A stretch of 64,000 nucleotides of DNA from assembly GCA_020091685.1 (NCBI GenBank), contig CM034595.1:12390525-12454524 (forward strand). The letters run 5' to 3'. Each line of letters starts with the position of its first letter. Within the stretch, counting starts at the first letter, position 1. Shown here piece after piece: positions 26,007 to 39,291 of this stretch. The stretch comes from Lutjanus erythropterus (taxonomy: Eukaryota; Chordata; Actinopteri; Lutjaniformes; Lutjanidae). Position numbers and translations under genes: made by a program. The notes beneath the pieces were generated by a model. The model did no database searches. It was given only the letters and a program-made list of their open reading frames with translations, and was not told the DNA's origin.

Positions 26007-26730
26007 GTAAGTCCTCTGAAGCTTAATCAACCCAGCCTTCCCCACCTCTACCCCTCCATCTCTCACACCACTGACTTTCCCCTCCTTTTCGCAACACCCC
26101 TATCACCCCATTTTCCCCAGGCGCACATACACATTCCCCCCAACTTCCCATTTTCCCACAACACATGATTTATTGTCAATTATCCAGAGGAGACACACAT
26201 ACCTCGCAATTTGAACGGCTCATCTGTTCACACAGGTGGATGTAAGTAGTGAAGCCTCGTCTTAGCAGTGTCTCCCTTGGGATTTAACAGTGAACTACAG
26301 CAAGGATGAGCACTGCTTCTCTTTAACAGTCCCTTTACACTTCACCAGGATGTTTGAAAGCATGAAACCCAGGTGCAAATGCAACCAAGATGCACCAGAG
26401 GTTCGGCCATACCTACTCCAGAGACTCATATCATCACATTCAGAGCAACACGTAAAAACCAGCACTTTTGGCCATGTCATTCAATATTATCTGAACTACA
26501 AAGATGATTATTAGCATTAGGGCATGAAACTAACTTCTTTTGTTGACTGTCTGCAGCGGCTTGTGGATTGAGACTTTCACCAGACGGTGTAATTTCCTGG
26601 CAGCCAAAGTAGTTTTGACTTTGAACAGAAAGCCAGTTGCAACTGAAGTGTCCAGATCCTCCACTAACGACTGGATGTTCATTGAAATTTGATAAGGAAA
26701 AACAAGGCATTAAGAGCAGCAGAGAATGAA
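26007..26730. other. rspo2: Start of the 13.1-kb Fu1-Fu2 intron
   Basis: The intron opens with donor GTAAGT and runs through a pyrimidine-rich stretch (about 26035-26150). Nothing else is recognised. Confidence 0.7.
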
Positions 26731-27580
26731 TTAAAGGGATAGTTCAGATTATTTGAAGTGGGTTGTGTGGGGTGTTTATGCATAGTCAGTGTACTACTTA
26801 CAGTAGATGGCGATTGACACACCCCCAGTTTGGAGAGACAGACAGGGGCACCAGTATGGAAGCTAAGCAATGTACTGCTGTGGACAGGGTCAGAAGCAAG
26901 ACATTAGCCGTTTAAAAGAAGGTCCACCTAAAAAAATCAATATCAGTTAAGTGTATGCTATATTTATATTATCACTGCTTTACCTTGCTATTAGACAGGC
27001 TTTTCCAGCAGGAAACTGCTGTTATATAAGCCAAATATGACCCTTTCCAAAACCAACCAAACTCCATTGATGAAATCGGTAATTTTACGATGGATAACAC
27101 AGGAGTCGCTGCCTTGACCTGTTTGTGTGTTTGTGTGACTTCGGTGAATCTGAGATATCCTTTTATAACTCTAGTCACACACTAACACGAACAAGCTAAC
27201 AGATGGAGGCAGCTTTAGATCAGCAACCCATGTGTTTTCTGAGGTAAAAGTGATTGATTTCACCCATGGAGGATGGTTTGGATGGTTTGGAGACAGCAAA
27301 ATTTGCCTTGTATAAAAGCCAGAAAATGCTGTCTGATGACAAAGTTAAGCTATGGAAATATTTTGAATATAGCATAACTTGAACTGATGTTGATTTTTTT
27401 TTTAGGTGGCTAAAATACACTTTGCTGCTGATGCTGTCCACAGCAGGACATTTCTTAGCTTCCTACACCGTGACTCCTGCTGCTTCTCCAAACTGGGGGC
27501 GTGGCAACCGCCATCTGCTGTGAATAATATACTGACTATCAGTGCAACCCCACCTCAAATAATCTGAACTATCCCTTTAA
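26731..27580. mobile_element. TTAA-flanked MITE, piggyBac-like
   Basis: The element lies between TTAA at 26731-26734 and TTAA at 27577-27580. Its inverted ends are near perfect for about 28 bp: the left reads AGGGATAGTTCAGATTATTT and the right is its reverse complement, with one mismatch just beyond. A TTAA target with such ends is the hallmark of piggyBac-type transposition. The interior (842 bp) has no transposase-like frame, so it moved by a transposase supplied elsewhere. A diverged, left-truncated relative lies at 39631-40545. Confidence 0.85.
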
Positions 27581-29182
27581 CCCTAAAGATTAGCAGTGTA
27601 TTAATAACGAAGGCTCACTGCTAATTGTGGTTTCAGTGATAGTCATATCAGATATTTTGCTAATAGTCACCTCATTGTTACACATTACTCTTGTGGACTG
27701 CAGGAAATGTTTTCTTTCACTATACTATTTTGTGGAAAACATTGTTTTGCTTTAATAACTTGAAACAGACCACACCTTCAGTCTCACGCACTCTGAATTA
27801 TGTTTTACTATTAAAAAAGAAGTCCAACAATAACAGTGAAAATTGAAATGTCCTCATGATTCTTGTTAAAGAATAACTCTAAAATCCAATTAATAAAATG
27901 TCTCCCTCTACTCCTTATGTAGTACCCCGATCTCATAACCTTATTTTAACATGGAATATACTCTGAGAGAGAGAGAGACTTTATAGGTTTACATGGAGCC
28001 TGAGGTGTTGGCTGAGTGTTTCATATGAAAACAGAGAGGAACTTGAACTCATTTGGTTCCCTGAGCCAAACTCCTGACAGATGCACTAAAATGAAGCCCC
28101 AGAGGAGGGTGTCGGGACCTTTAGGCCCAATAATACGAGCCTGTAGCAACCACAGGAAGAAGAAAAAAAACATTCTGCTTACCCAATCCCTGCCGACCTA
28201 GGTGCAAGTACATCCATGGACTCCATTTGATCATGAAAATAAAAAGGCATGTCAAAGCTGCGCCATATGACTTTGGATGTTAGTACCCCAAAATGGTTTA
28301 GAATTTCCAAACTTCAGAACCCAGAAATTTGACAATTTAACCTCAGAGCTTGATCATGTTGACCCATCCAAGTTGTGATTCTTTATCACTGTTGGGTAGT
28401 AATTACCTTCACGAGATCAACAAGATAACCCTTCTTTCCAGGCTTCATGTTGTGTTCTTGTAGCCACACCACAGTGGTTCTGACCAGTCAGTGTTCTATG
28501 AGGAACTACTGACAGCTGTGGGTGTGTCTTAAAACATGATGGCTTGTAAAAAGCGTAGATGCTGCTATACCATCAGGTATGTCAGAACTGAGAGTATTTC
28601 TTTATAGAGGAGCAAAGAACGGCACTGAAGGGTTTTCTCAGTGTAAAAGATTTTTTCAGTCTTCTCCCATGTAATTTCATCAGAAGTGTGTGTATGTCAT
28701 ATTTGTTTGTTGATATGATTGATTTAAGTTGGGCTGTGATAGATGGTGATAGATGATGAGTGATGGTTCATCCATTCACCTGCCAAATATTAATAAAAGG
28801 GTCCTCCCTTTTCCAAACTGTTTTTAAGGATGCTTCTGAGATGGATCAAGTATAACAAAGCATCTGTCAGGTTAGGGTAGAAATGAGCATTAATTAGAAA
28901 TATGTTTCAGTTTTTCCACTTAGAAATAGTAGTTGGAAGCTTCAAAAATACGCCTCCCCACTAACTCCAAAGTTGCCTTATTTAGCCTGCATGTTGGCTG
29001 GCTTGCCAGTCTTAGCCACTGGTTAGCCTACATCCAGGAACTCTTTTTGTTTCACTTTGAGGACGGGACTTTTGGAGTGCTGCATTCGCTCACCAATGCT
29101 AAGGTATGCTAACTATTAATGTTCAGTAAATACCTCAGACATGTTGGCTAGCTGCATGTCAAACCCTACTGTCTGTCAACAC
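27581..29182. other. rspo2: Intronic, nothing recognised
   Basis: Non-coding intron sequence with short purine runs (GAGAGAGA near 27966-27978). No exon or nameable repeat is seen. Confidence 0.5.
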
Positions 29183-29500
29183 AGTCTCACAGCAGTTTGT
29201 GAAATGGTCACAAAATTTTATCTATTAGATTTGTGTACATGGACACGCATTGTCAATTTTTTTTGTGACACTTTCAAACCAATTGTTCTCATTCTGCAGT
29301 CAAGTTACACTTTCAAAGTAAACTTCTTTGGAAGGTTTAGACACAAAACTACTTGGTCAGGGTTAGGAAAAGATGTGAACTATTTCCTTAAACCTTCAAC
29401 ACTGACTGTTGGTCTGACACAGGAATTGTACCTCGGTTTTTGGTGTGGAAGTCCATCCATCTCATCCAATTTCCTATGTGGACTTTCTTGCTCTTAATAC
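29183..29500. mobile_element. Percomorph interspersed repeat fragment
   Basis: The motif order GTCTCACAGCAGTTTGTGAAA, TGTGTACATGGACACG, TTCTCATTCTGCAGTC, then GGAAGGTTTAG matches a common percomorph element as I recall it. The fragment is diverged, non-coding and without visible terminal repeats. Confidence 0.5.
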
Positions 29501-30985
29501 TACTACCAATTCATGGCCATGTACACGAACTGTATAGATTACAGTCTGTGACTGAACTGCTGTGATACTGGGCTGATACATAAGACAATTATAAGGTCTG
29601 AATCTAACATGGTCTGAATGAAAAGAAAGAAGAGACAGACAGGATTTTATTCTTATTTCTTACATGTGAACATCAAAATTCCATTTTTAGCAAATAAAGT
29701 CAGTCTACATGACAGGATTTTTTTCTCTGTTGCAGTATCTCTGTCATTTACACAAATGTGATCAAAGAAGTTTTACAGAAAAATCTTGTCTCCTGCAGTT
29801 TTAACCAGTACCAGTCATTTCACCCTAATTCATGAGTCAGAGAAAATTGGAGGAGAAAGACATCTTGTTCTCTGGTGAAGAGTCTTTTTATATTTTTTTT
29901 TCTTTAACCCTGCTATCCTAACCGCTGTATCTCCATGCTGGGTGAAGTTTGACTTTAACCGATCCTGATGCGTGGCAAGTTAATCTGAATCCCTCTCCAT
30001 ACAAACTTCTCATAGAACAACATCTTGTATTGTCACATAGCATCAGATCTCCGAGTGAGACCTACTTTGATGTGATCGCTGCTTCAGTCATGGCTCTCTA
30101 ATCCAGTTTCCTATTTGACCTTCATTCTCAGCTGTGCTCTGCATGTCATTTTCACTAGAAAGTTCACGTACGACCTCCATAAACAGACATTTTATTGGGT
30201 TGGAAGCTAATTGTCGGGTCAGTGAATAGTACTTGCGAGTTGACACAGGCAACTGGTATGCAAAAGTTTGAAGGTACAGTGGACAAATGACGGTGAGGGG
30301 TTCTCCGCCATCGTGGTCAGGGCTGCCGTGTGCTCCTGGTTTCCAAAGAGGCCTGGAACATGGCATTACGTCTCTGTTATCATGAGCTTTTTTAAACACA
30401 GTCTCTGAAATCACTTAGGGAGCAGCTGCTTATTATTACACAAGAGTTTGTCTGTGTGATCTTATCTCATTCAAGAATTTTTTTGTGGACTGCCTGGGTA
30501 AAGGAAAACAAGAGCTAGACAAGCAAGAGGCTTATACACTCAGCCACTTGCTGGCTGAAACCTCACTCTCAGTTTTTCTGAAGGGGCCCGGCTCCTGAGG
30601 CATGTGACAGGGAAAGCTATGGGTGGAGAGAAGGGATGGATACACTCGCAATATACTGAGCTCGCAGCAGATGCAGTCTGATGCAAAGGAAAGGTACACA
30701 GATAGTTTGCCCAATTAGGAAAATTCAGGCAGACGATAGACAGCAGATGGACAACACTTTCTTGATGGCATGGGAAAAACAAACAGTATGACAGAATGGC
30801 ATGATCAGATCAGCCATTTTTTCCTTTTTGTGTGAATAACATCCAGTTGTATTTAACATTGCGGAAAATGGCAGAAAAATTAAAATTAAAATATTCACTG
30901 GGTAATTTTACTGTCCTTCTCTTTAAACTGAAACAATCGCTTTGTGAAATTATAGGTCATTATAGGTCAACCTCTTGGTCATAAA
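29501..30985. other. rspo2: Intronic, nothing recognised
   Basis: Non-coding intron sequence of mixed composition. No repeat or exon is supported. Confidence 0.5.
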
Positions 30986-31440
30986 GTAAACTTTATGACT
31001 TTGTCAGTTGAAGACTATCTGAATGCATCATTGGTTTTGCTCTCTGTTGAAGTAGACTGTTTTATTTGGGGAGGAATGTACCCAGATTTGGGATCTGAAT
31101 ATGCTCGAGCCCAAGGTTCAGTTTGCTTGATTGGTGTGAACACTGTGTACCGTGCACCGTTGATCTGTGCCCGGATCCACCTGAAAAGGTGGTCTTGAGT
31201 ACAGTAAATGTGTATTTGCATACAGTTCACATCAGATGTAAAAACTCAATACAAGGAAGATGACTGCTGGGGTCTTGCAACTGGCTGGCTTTTCATGACC
31301 ATAGCATAAACAAATGTTGTGTGGGTGATGATGCAAGTATACTCGGGTACAGAACAACATTACTTATGTTGAAGATGACCGGCGGGGTGTGGAGAGTTGG
31401 GGCAATCATATTCAGGTACGGTATTAAACAACTGTAATGT
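30986..31440. mobile_element. Probable diverged MITE
   Basis: The stretch has the order GTGAACACTGTGTACCGTGC, CCACCTGAAAAGGTGGTCTT, CAGTTCACATCAGATGTAAA, then ACTCGGGTACAGAACA and ATTCAGGTACGGTATTA, which resembles a dispersed fish element. The boundaries are unclear, and it abuts the next repeat. Confidence 0.4.
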
Positions 31441-31862
31441 GAAAACACTCTTAGAAGAAAAAGACTGTTGGTATGGTTTTGATCGCAGCCAATGACCGCA
31501 AGAGTTTTTCACTTTAATGCGATGTGTGATTGGCCACCACCGCAGCAGCTTAGAACTCATACAGTGTGTGGTGTGGTGAAGTCAAGTATGGTGCATTTGA
31601 AGGAGTTGGCAGTTCAGCCTGCTGAGATGCCACAGACATTCAAAAGTATGGCTATACAGCACACCTGTGGCATCTGATAAAAATAAATGCATAGAATGCA
31701 GAGGTATTATTTCAGGAATATTTCCATTTACATGATGGGTATGACATGAAGTAGAAAAAATGAATAAAATACTCTGTTGGTTTTGGTATCACTTTAATGG
31801 TACTGGTATGGGTACTGGTAGGTTACTGTAATTTTTTATTTTTTTGACAATACCCAGCTCTA
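31441..31862 (+). mobile_element. GGGTATTG-end MITE, copy A (left-truncated)
   Basis: This aligns to the reverse complement of 56404-56896: shared runs include GAGTTGGCAGTTCAGC, CTGTGGCATCTGATAAAAAT, ATTATTTCAGGAAT and TATCACTTTAATGGTACT. It ends at CAATACCCAGC. The left end present in the other copy is missing. Non-coding. Confidence 0.75.
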
Positions 31863-34800
31863 ATGGGTGCAAATAGAATGAACATATAAAGTCTGGACAC
31901 AAAAGGCCAGAGGTGCATTCAAATTCAGCAGTTGGCTGACAGCAGTATCTCAATATCGCTCAGTATCTCAAGTTAGACTCATATTATTGCCAGACTGTAT
32001 GTATTCCATTGCAGGTACTATGGACTATTTTATTTTCTTACAAGATATAACGCAATATAAGAGAAAAATGAATAATACAGTTATTTTCAGTTCTGCAGTT
32101 TGCCAGTATACAAAGAAATCTGCATTCATTTCTGTTTTTTGAGACTTTAATTTGAGGGGAACCACATAATGCTGTATTCCCAACACTTCATAAAAGACTG
32201 GAAACAGCCCAGTATACCCTAAGTTATCCTAATTTATTGGCCTTACCCTACATAACCTACACATTTATCAGGACTTCTCGAGAAATTGCCTTACTTGATG
32301 AATTTTAAATTTAAGGCTCTGTACTGTTCTGGGGTTTTCCCTACACTGCAGAGAAAATAACACCATAATTAGAGCCAAAAACAATGGGAACAAGCTATAC
32401 TTTCCGCAATATAACATAACTGGAAGCCCATTTACAGCTACACTTCAGCTGGATTCCAAAGAGGCCCGAGACATGGGAGCCACGGTGTTAACTACCATCA
32501 CTGAGATGTAGCTGGTTCGTTAGCAATGCCTCGTTGTTGCATAATACCTTCCTGTATGTCCAGGATATTTTGTTCAGCTTTGCAAGAACTCCTTTCAGCA
32601 GCTAATGGACAGCTTGATATGAGCCATAAACCATATGCAGTAACTCCAGTGTTATCCACAGGGGTTCTTATCAGCTGCCCAGAAGAGGCCCCACACCAGT
32701 GTCTGTGGGTGTCAGCCCACTGCTCTGCAGGGAAGATTTGTAGCAACGGTCACACAGTGTGCTGCTTTATGTACAGCCAAATCTGTGTGAATGCGGTGCA
32801 GTCATGCTCTCGCCTCAGTCACATTTCATAATACCTCGGTTTTAACATACATTCCCAAGCCAAAGCATATTCTGTCATTTTGTATCACAAGCGAGCTCTC
32901 TGGCTGAAAGAATTATGAGCTGAAAGGCGACTATCAGAGCTGTCTTTTTAAGGGGAGAGAGTGTTGAGAGGGTCAGCATGGGAGCAGGGCTGCATTCAAA
33001 ACTTCCTCCCTCCGGGTGTATTATGGACCCCCCACTGCTACACACACATACACACACTCTAGCCACCAACCCAGTTGCCTTACCCCGCTGCAGCGGGCTT
33101 TAAAACACGAAACAGAAACCCCAGCTGTGCTCGCTGCCAACCAACAACCAGCCTGATCAAGGCCTGAGATTGCCAATATCCTGGAAGCGTGGTTTAAATA
33201 TCACAGCTCATTCAGTGCCATGTGCCACTAGAGACTCCTCTGTCAGAGGTAATTTTTTAAATTGCCAATTGTGATTTCTTTTTCACTGCATTTGTCGGAC
33301 TGAAGGAATCTGTTACCAAGTCCCATTGTTTTATTTCTCACTGCTTTGTCATGTCAAATTAGGGCTGGAAGTAGAAGGTGATTGGATTGGATTTTCCAAG
33401 ACTGTTTTATTTAAAAGTACATCATGGGCATTTGTTGGAGATGGACAAGAGCCATGCATCATGGGCCAATCGGGTACGAAGGCTGTGTAAAGGCATTAAC
33501 GTGAGTTTTGCAACCTTCAGTTGGCAGCGATGGCAGCCTGCTCTGCCTCTCCGTGTCTCTCATTCAAGCCCTCTCTTTCTCGCTCTAATTCTGAGCTTGT
33601 GGGTATTTCCATTGCACAGTCTAACCAACAAAAAGACCAGTTGCTTTTGGCCTTTGAGCTTCACCAAGGGACATTTAATCATCACAGCTTTACTAACTGC
33701 ACTTTCACATTTGCCAGACAATACAATAGACCCACCAAACCAAGCCCTGCTCCCAGGACTTTACAGCCAGACGCAGAGTTGATTTGGGTTTTTCCTCAAA
33801 ACACTGTGTAATTGTGCATGCTATAGTGTGAGTGGAAGGGCTGTCTGTGCTTGACCACCGTCTGAAGCTTCAGCGGTCTGTGTGTGTGTGTGCTGGAGTT
33901 TGTTGAGCAGATACAGGAGCGGATCCTGGTATATCACAGACTGTGTTCCTTGGATTGAAAAAGCTGGGAGGACCGCTGACACATCTGTCATCCCGCTTCC
34001 CTCTCTGGGAGATGCTGATTGACAGGAACACCACCTTCGCTTCACCTAGCTCCACACCGGCATGTGTGGGGAGCACCCATGTGGAAAGAACAGCATGGAG
34101 AGAGCTGGGAAGAACATGGCAGCTCTGGCCTTTGCCATGAACTCCTGCCATCCGCAGCCCCGCACGACATGGCTGGGTGGCAGCGAGCAAGCCAGAGCTT
34201 CCATGTCAGCCAAACCCGGGGCCTAGAGAGTAGGTCAGAGCTGTTCGACTCAGCTTGGAGGCGAAGGATGGAAAAATAGGGCTTGTTTTCCCCCTCACAC
34301 TGCCAGGCCTTTTTACGACATGGACACTCCTGCTGCGCAACATCGGGCCTGGTTAGCTTTGTGGAGGAGTCTGAGACTCTCTCGGTAGACGACCCACCTC
34401 CAGCTCAGATAACATAAAAGACCCCGTCTGGAGAGATTCTTCAGTCCTCACAGAATGATTTAGCGCCTTTTTCTTTACACAGTGAATATTCATGTAAATA
34501 AATAGAGTGATTACACATGGTGGTGTCAGCAGCACTTGACATGAGGCTTTGAGTGTCCATGATAAAATCGGTGGGTTTCTTATCCAGACCACAGCAGAGG
34601 GACCAACTTCTGCCAAGCATGCACCATTAGATCACATGTAACGCTCTGTGACTCATCTCTCAACTTCAAATGCACTTGACATGCAAACCACATAAAGTTG
34701 AAGTGCAAGATCAAGCAAACAACAAGAAAAAGTGCATCAGCGATGCATGGAACTGGTGCAGCGCTGATCTCTTCAAACCCTCGGCCACTTTGCTGGCAGC

Positions 34801-35785
34801 TTTTGAAATTCCTCTCCCGGCTGAAACACAAGGCTTCTCCTCCTCCCGTGTTCATAATATAACTCACGGCCAGAACCAGGCTGGGAGATAATGATGATAA
34901 TACGTTTAAGTCCCAGGAACACTGGGCCTTCAATGGGATCTGATGACCTCATTATTTCTCATTAGTCTCCCTGAGGCACCTCGATGAAGACTTTAAAGGT
35001 GGTCCAGAGGTTAATCCCGCAGGGAGAATGAACCCACTCCCCTGTATCTGTTTCTGGAGCTGCAAGACAAGCTGCCCGACTCTGGTCGGTGATCGGTGTG
35101 GGAGCATCTCCAGTGTCACAGATAGCCCTCGCTGTCCCGGATAGCCTTTTTCCAGATAACTGGACAGAGGGATAAAGGTCTGTCATAGTGATCTCTTCCG
35201 ACCCACCTCGTTCTCTGATGACCTCTGACCTCTCCAGCTTTGCCTCCCTGCATTCTTACTCCCATGGAGCCACATTGATATGTCATCCACCTCATCCATC
35301 TCTCAGAGTGACGCTATTACTTATCTTCTATTTAGAAAACAGGATTTCCCAGCATTCAAACCATCGACTTACCACATCTGTAACTGAAACCATCAGTGAT
35401 GTTTTAATCAAAAACCTTGTTGAGGGCTACTACTGCTACAAGGATACAGTATTTCGAACATCTGCATTGCTCGTATTTACTGTCAATAACTGAGGATTGC
35501 ACAACAACCCCAGTGCTCGAGAGCATTGCCAGATGTTCTTGTTCCCTTCCCTTGTACTCTTTTATTTTTTTTGTTTGGGAGCTAAAAGTCTCTCAGGTGA
35601 TGACAGGCCTGGGAAGTGTGAAGGCTAAAAGACAGCTTTGTGCTTTCCAATTAGCTCTGTGATTTATTAGCATGCTCCCGGAATTGGGCTTGTTTTGTAT
35701 CAAACCCAAGCCAGGCTTATGCAGTCGCACCCAGAAAAAAGTGAATGAGAAGCAGAGAGCTAAATAAATGACAGAAAAATATATA
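31863..35785. other. rspo2: Long low-repeat intron tract
   Basis: About 3.9 kb without a repeat I can name, apart from a short TG run near 33882-33894. Base composition is more balanced than in neighbouring repeats. It could hold conserved regulatory elements, but nothing in the sequence alone proves that. Confidence 0.45.
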
Positions 35786-36719
35786 CCTCCCTTCAGGGCT
35801 GCAACTAATGATTATTTTCATCGTGGACTAATCTTTCATTATTTTCTTTGTTAGTTGTTTGGTCTAGTAAGAGGAAAAATGTCCATCAGTGTGTACAGAA
35901 GCCCAAGATGATGTCCTGAAATGTCTTGTTTTATACAGAAAATATTCAGTTTACTGTCAGAGGAGTAAAGATACCAGAAAATATTCACATTTAACTCTTT
36001 AGACCCCATTAGAATTTTACAATGTTGCTGTTGCTATTCACTTAAAAACACAGCTATGTTATCAGAAGACCAAACAGCAGTAGTAGTAGACAGTGTTTTT
36101 GCCAACTTATATGAGAAAAATCACTGAATTTACACCTGGAAAAGTCATGACCCAGTCAGTCCTCCCAAACGACCCTTCATCGCACCTCCCCCAGAAAACA
36201 GTTTCAATTTTGCCGGCGAGAGTCGAGTATGTCCCGCTGTTTACTGATGGTGATCATTTGATGTTATTTCAAACAAAAAACCGATAATATCTTTGCCGTT
36301 TTCCACAATAGGTAGTGTTTTTGGTAACTACATTTATATGTAGAAAAGCCATGACCTGGTCAGTGGTCTCTGCTAACTCTTCTTTCAGAGGTTCCGCTGT
36401 TAGTAAACACACACACACAAAAAAACCCCCACAGATCTTATTGTTACGATGTATATTTTTTCAGACCTGGTTATTGACGACAACTTTTCCTGTGTTTGAA
36501 TTTACTGGGAATTAATTTAAAAGTCTTAGGTGCTTTTCTGAAAAATAGAACGGGTGCTCCGGGGTGCTATGGGGTTTAGAGGGTTAAAAACTGGAATTAG
36601 AGAATTTTGAATTTTTTTCTTAAAAATTCCTCAAACTAATTAATCCATTATCAAAATAGTTAGTGACTAATTGATTAGTTAACAACTAATCAATTAATCA
36701 TTGCAATTCTACTTCCCTT
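35786..36719. mobile_element. hAT-like MITE with 8-bp target duplication
   Basis: The body is 35794-36711. The left end reads CAGGGCTGCAACTAATGATTA up to position 35814; the right end, reverse-complemented, reads TAGAATTGCAATGATTAATTG. The flanking octamers CCTCCCTT (35786-35793) and CTTCCCTT (36712-36719) agree in seven of eight positions, the target-site size of hAT transposons. A second element (35995-36583) sits inside it. From memory this family is very common in percomorph genomes. Confidence 0.85.
35991..36587. mobile_element. TTAA-flanked element nested in the hAT-like MITE
   Basis: It lies between TTAA at 35991-35994 and TTAA at 36584-36587. The inverted ends are CTCTTTAGACCCCATTAG on the left and, reverse-complemented, CCCTCTAAACCCCATAGC on the right. 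The host element resumes cleanly on both sides. The interior of 589 bp has no transposase frame. The internal motif GAAAA(A/G)(T/C)CATGACC recurs twice (near 36138 and 36343), each about 30 bp after TAGTGTTTTTG-like or CAGTGTTTTTG-like sequence, suggesting an internal duplication. Confidence 0.8.
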
Positions 36720-37881
36720 ATACTCCAAAATAACTCTAGAGATCCAAGACAGATGTTGAGATACAAGATAAAATGGATGAAATGTAATTCCTAGACTAGA
36801 TAAGCTAAATAATATCATATGATTGAATTAATGACATGAATATGATATGGGAACACAGGAAATTGCCATACAGACATACCACACCGGTGATTTATGGTCA
36901 GAATGTGCAGTACAGCTTCACTGCAGAGCGGGTCTATCTCCAGCCGTATCTGATTGGTATGTATGTGTGTGTTTTTGTGCATATGTGTGTGTGTGCGTGT
37001 GTGTGTCCATGGTTTGTTTAGACTGGTCGGGAAAGCGTGAGACCAGAGTGAGTGGGCAGAGGCCATACTTTAGGGTTCAAAGTGAAGCGGGGAGGGACCC
37101 CCTCGTTTTGGAGGAATGTCGAGGAGGAGGCCTGATGGTTAGCTGGAGATGGTGTAATTAAGGGGTGTGATTGTGAGAACCTTCCCTTCCCCGGGCCCTG
37201 CAAGGGTCACAGATAAAAGAGCAGCCCTCAGCCTCCGTCGCTGGAAAATCACAGTAACGTAGTAACGCATTAACACACGCGCTAATGCACGGTTGCGTCC
37301 CCCGTGCGAGACACAATCAGAGGAGCAGATGACACCCCACCTGTGAAGCCCCCTTGCAGAGCGGGAGGAGATGGCGGCTGCAGGTTATGGATTGCGGTTC
37401 CCTGACACTGGAAGCCTATAAGACAACACAGAGCCTGTGAGGAACATCATAAATTAGACAGCTCTGGGAGGCTCCTTCTAATCATGTGGGCCTGTGTTGG
37501 TGTGGTTGTTGTAATTTGGCCCTGCCTGACGTGCTATTTGCAGAGAAAGAGCTTGATGACACATCGCCGTGCCTTTCTTTGCGAGCGCGGCGCTGTGTGT
37601 CATGCGCAGCGGCAGGGTGTGGCGTGGGAGGATGAAGTGTGCTGTTGTGTTTGCTGACTAAATGCATCAGCATTTTTCTGGAAAGGCGGCGCAAAATGTT
37701 GCTGTACCCCGAATGCCTCTCCCTTCCTAACCCACCTTGCCCTTTTCTTGTATCGTGGCCAAAACATTAAAGGAAAATTTGTCACTTTTCATGTGGATAT
37801 TCAGTGATGTAGTTGGTGTTGAGGAAGAAATACAGGCTATTACAGCTTGGATTTCCAGCCTCTGGGTAGATGAGTATTTTT
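36720..37881. other. rspo2: Intronic, low-repeat with a GT microsatellite
   Basis: Mostly single-copy-looking sequence. An imperfect TG/TATG microsatellite runs about 36957-37009. No exon is seen. Confidence 0.5.
36957..37009. repeat. Imperfect (TG)n microsatellite
   Basis: Alternating TG tract interrupted by TTTTTGTGCATA and a CG step. Confidence 0.85.
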
Positions 37882-38366
37882 TAGGGCCCAACCAATATTG
37901 GATTTAGTAAAACAACACTGATATCAGGATATGGGCTGATATTTTTTGTACAGAATATAGAATAAATACATAAACACAGACTTTTGCAATGATCCTTCAA
38001 AAGCAGTTAACACATGTAATTAAAGCAGGATATTTTACAGTTCAACAATAAACTTCTTGGTCCAAAATCACATCAGGGCAGTGAAACAGTCATCTTTCAC
38101 TAATATTTTTAATAATTACAAATAACTATCAGTTTAAAAAAAAAAACACAAAAACACAGCAAAATATATATTAAATCTGAATTTTAAAAAGTGGATCAAA
38201 TACACAAAATGCTGCCTATAAATTAACAAACACAACATGCATTACATTCTTTTAAAAAAAATATTTTCATTTCTGCACATATCACACATGCCAATAGCAA
38301 TATAGCTGTGATGTTGGCAAGTACTGTCCCAATAAACTGGTCGACCAATATATCAGTCGAGCTCTA
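37882..38366. mobile_element. Diverged MITE with GGGC-type ends
   Basis: The left end reads TAGGGCCCAACCAATATTGG; the right end, reverse-complemented, reads TAGAGCTCGACTGATATATT followed by GGTCGACC. These fit the fish repeat class with TAGGGCTGACCGATAT ends. The interior is AT-rich and non-coding. Confidence 0.65.
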
Positions 38367-39147
38367 GTATTTTTTGTCACCTCACTCTATGTTATGGCCA
38401 ACAAAGTGACACAAAGTGTAGGCTAGCGTGTTGATACACTATGGCTCTGTGCATAGGAGAACTCTGCTTTCTTGGCTGATGTAGCACTCACTGAGGACTT
38501 TATTGCTTCAAATGACTACGTTCACCATCAACATGATTGCACAGCCACATGCAAAGTGCCAAATTTTCCCTTTAACGGATCCATACAGCTGGTCAGTGTT
38601 GCGATCATGAGCCATCATTAACACTTAAATGAAAACCTTTTGTTCCCAATAATCCTCAGTTATGGAAATATTGGATCAGTGCAGACTGATAAGATAGTAT
38701 ATTAAGGAAAGTATTCAGAGGCCTAATGGGATGGATTCTTCCTGTTGCAGCGCACCATTAGTTGAAAACACGTGAGCTTGTGTATTTGTGTCCAGGCCGT
38801 TGGATGTCGGTACAATCTGTTGAAAGAGGTCAGCGTGACATAATTTCTCACCGTCTCCGCCGTTGTGTTTTCGCACTGTTGGTATTTACTCACTCTAAAC
38901 AAGAACAGGAAGATGAAAGAAAAATCTCAGTCAGGCAAAACAAGCTCTCTGAAATACACTTGAGCCCCGGAGAGAAATAATTCACAGGGCATCGATGGCT
39001 TTTTCTATTTTTTTTTTTTTTTGCGGGAGAGACAGTATAATCCTTTCAAGGACCCCCTTCCCCAAACCCCTTAGCTTTCAATCAACTCCAGATGAGAGGG
39101 TTGCTCAGACCCTGATGAGTCTCCTCTTTCTCTGCTTCTTCCTCCAG
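38367..39147. other. rspo2: Intron end before the Fu2 exon
   Basis: Non-coding, with a T-run near 39008-39022. The acceptor has a good pyrimidine tract (TCTTTCTCTGCTTCTTCCTC) before CAG at 39145-39147. Confidence 0.65.
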
Positions 39148-39291
39148 GGTGCAGGATAGAGAACTGCGAGTCCTGCTTCAGCAAAGACTTCTGCACCAAG
39201 TGCAAGTCAGGTTTTTACCTACACAAAGGGCGCTGCTTTGACAAGTGCCCCGAGGGCTTTGCCCCACTGGAGGACACCATGGAGTGTGGAG
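39148..39291 (+). CDS. rspo2: R-spondin 2, internal exon encoding furin-like repeat 2
   Basis: This 144-bp exon begins with GG, which completes an AGG (Arg) codon with the last base of the Fu1 exon. It encodes 47 residues, [10 protein letters not shown] to EDTMECG, and ends with one base of the next codon. The acceptor is CTTCCTCCAG and the donor GTACGT. It corresponds to human RSPO2 residues of about 96-142. Fu2 binds the receptors LGR4, LGR5 and LGR6. The two aromatic contact residues, Phe105 and Phe109 in human numbering, are both present in CFSKDFC. All cysteines of the repeat are kept. Differences from human (for example [18 protein letters not shown]) are conservative. Very high confidence that this is an rspo2 exon. 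Confidence 0.96.
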
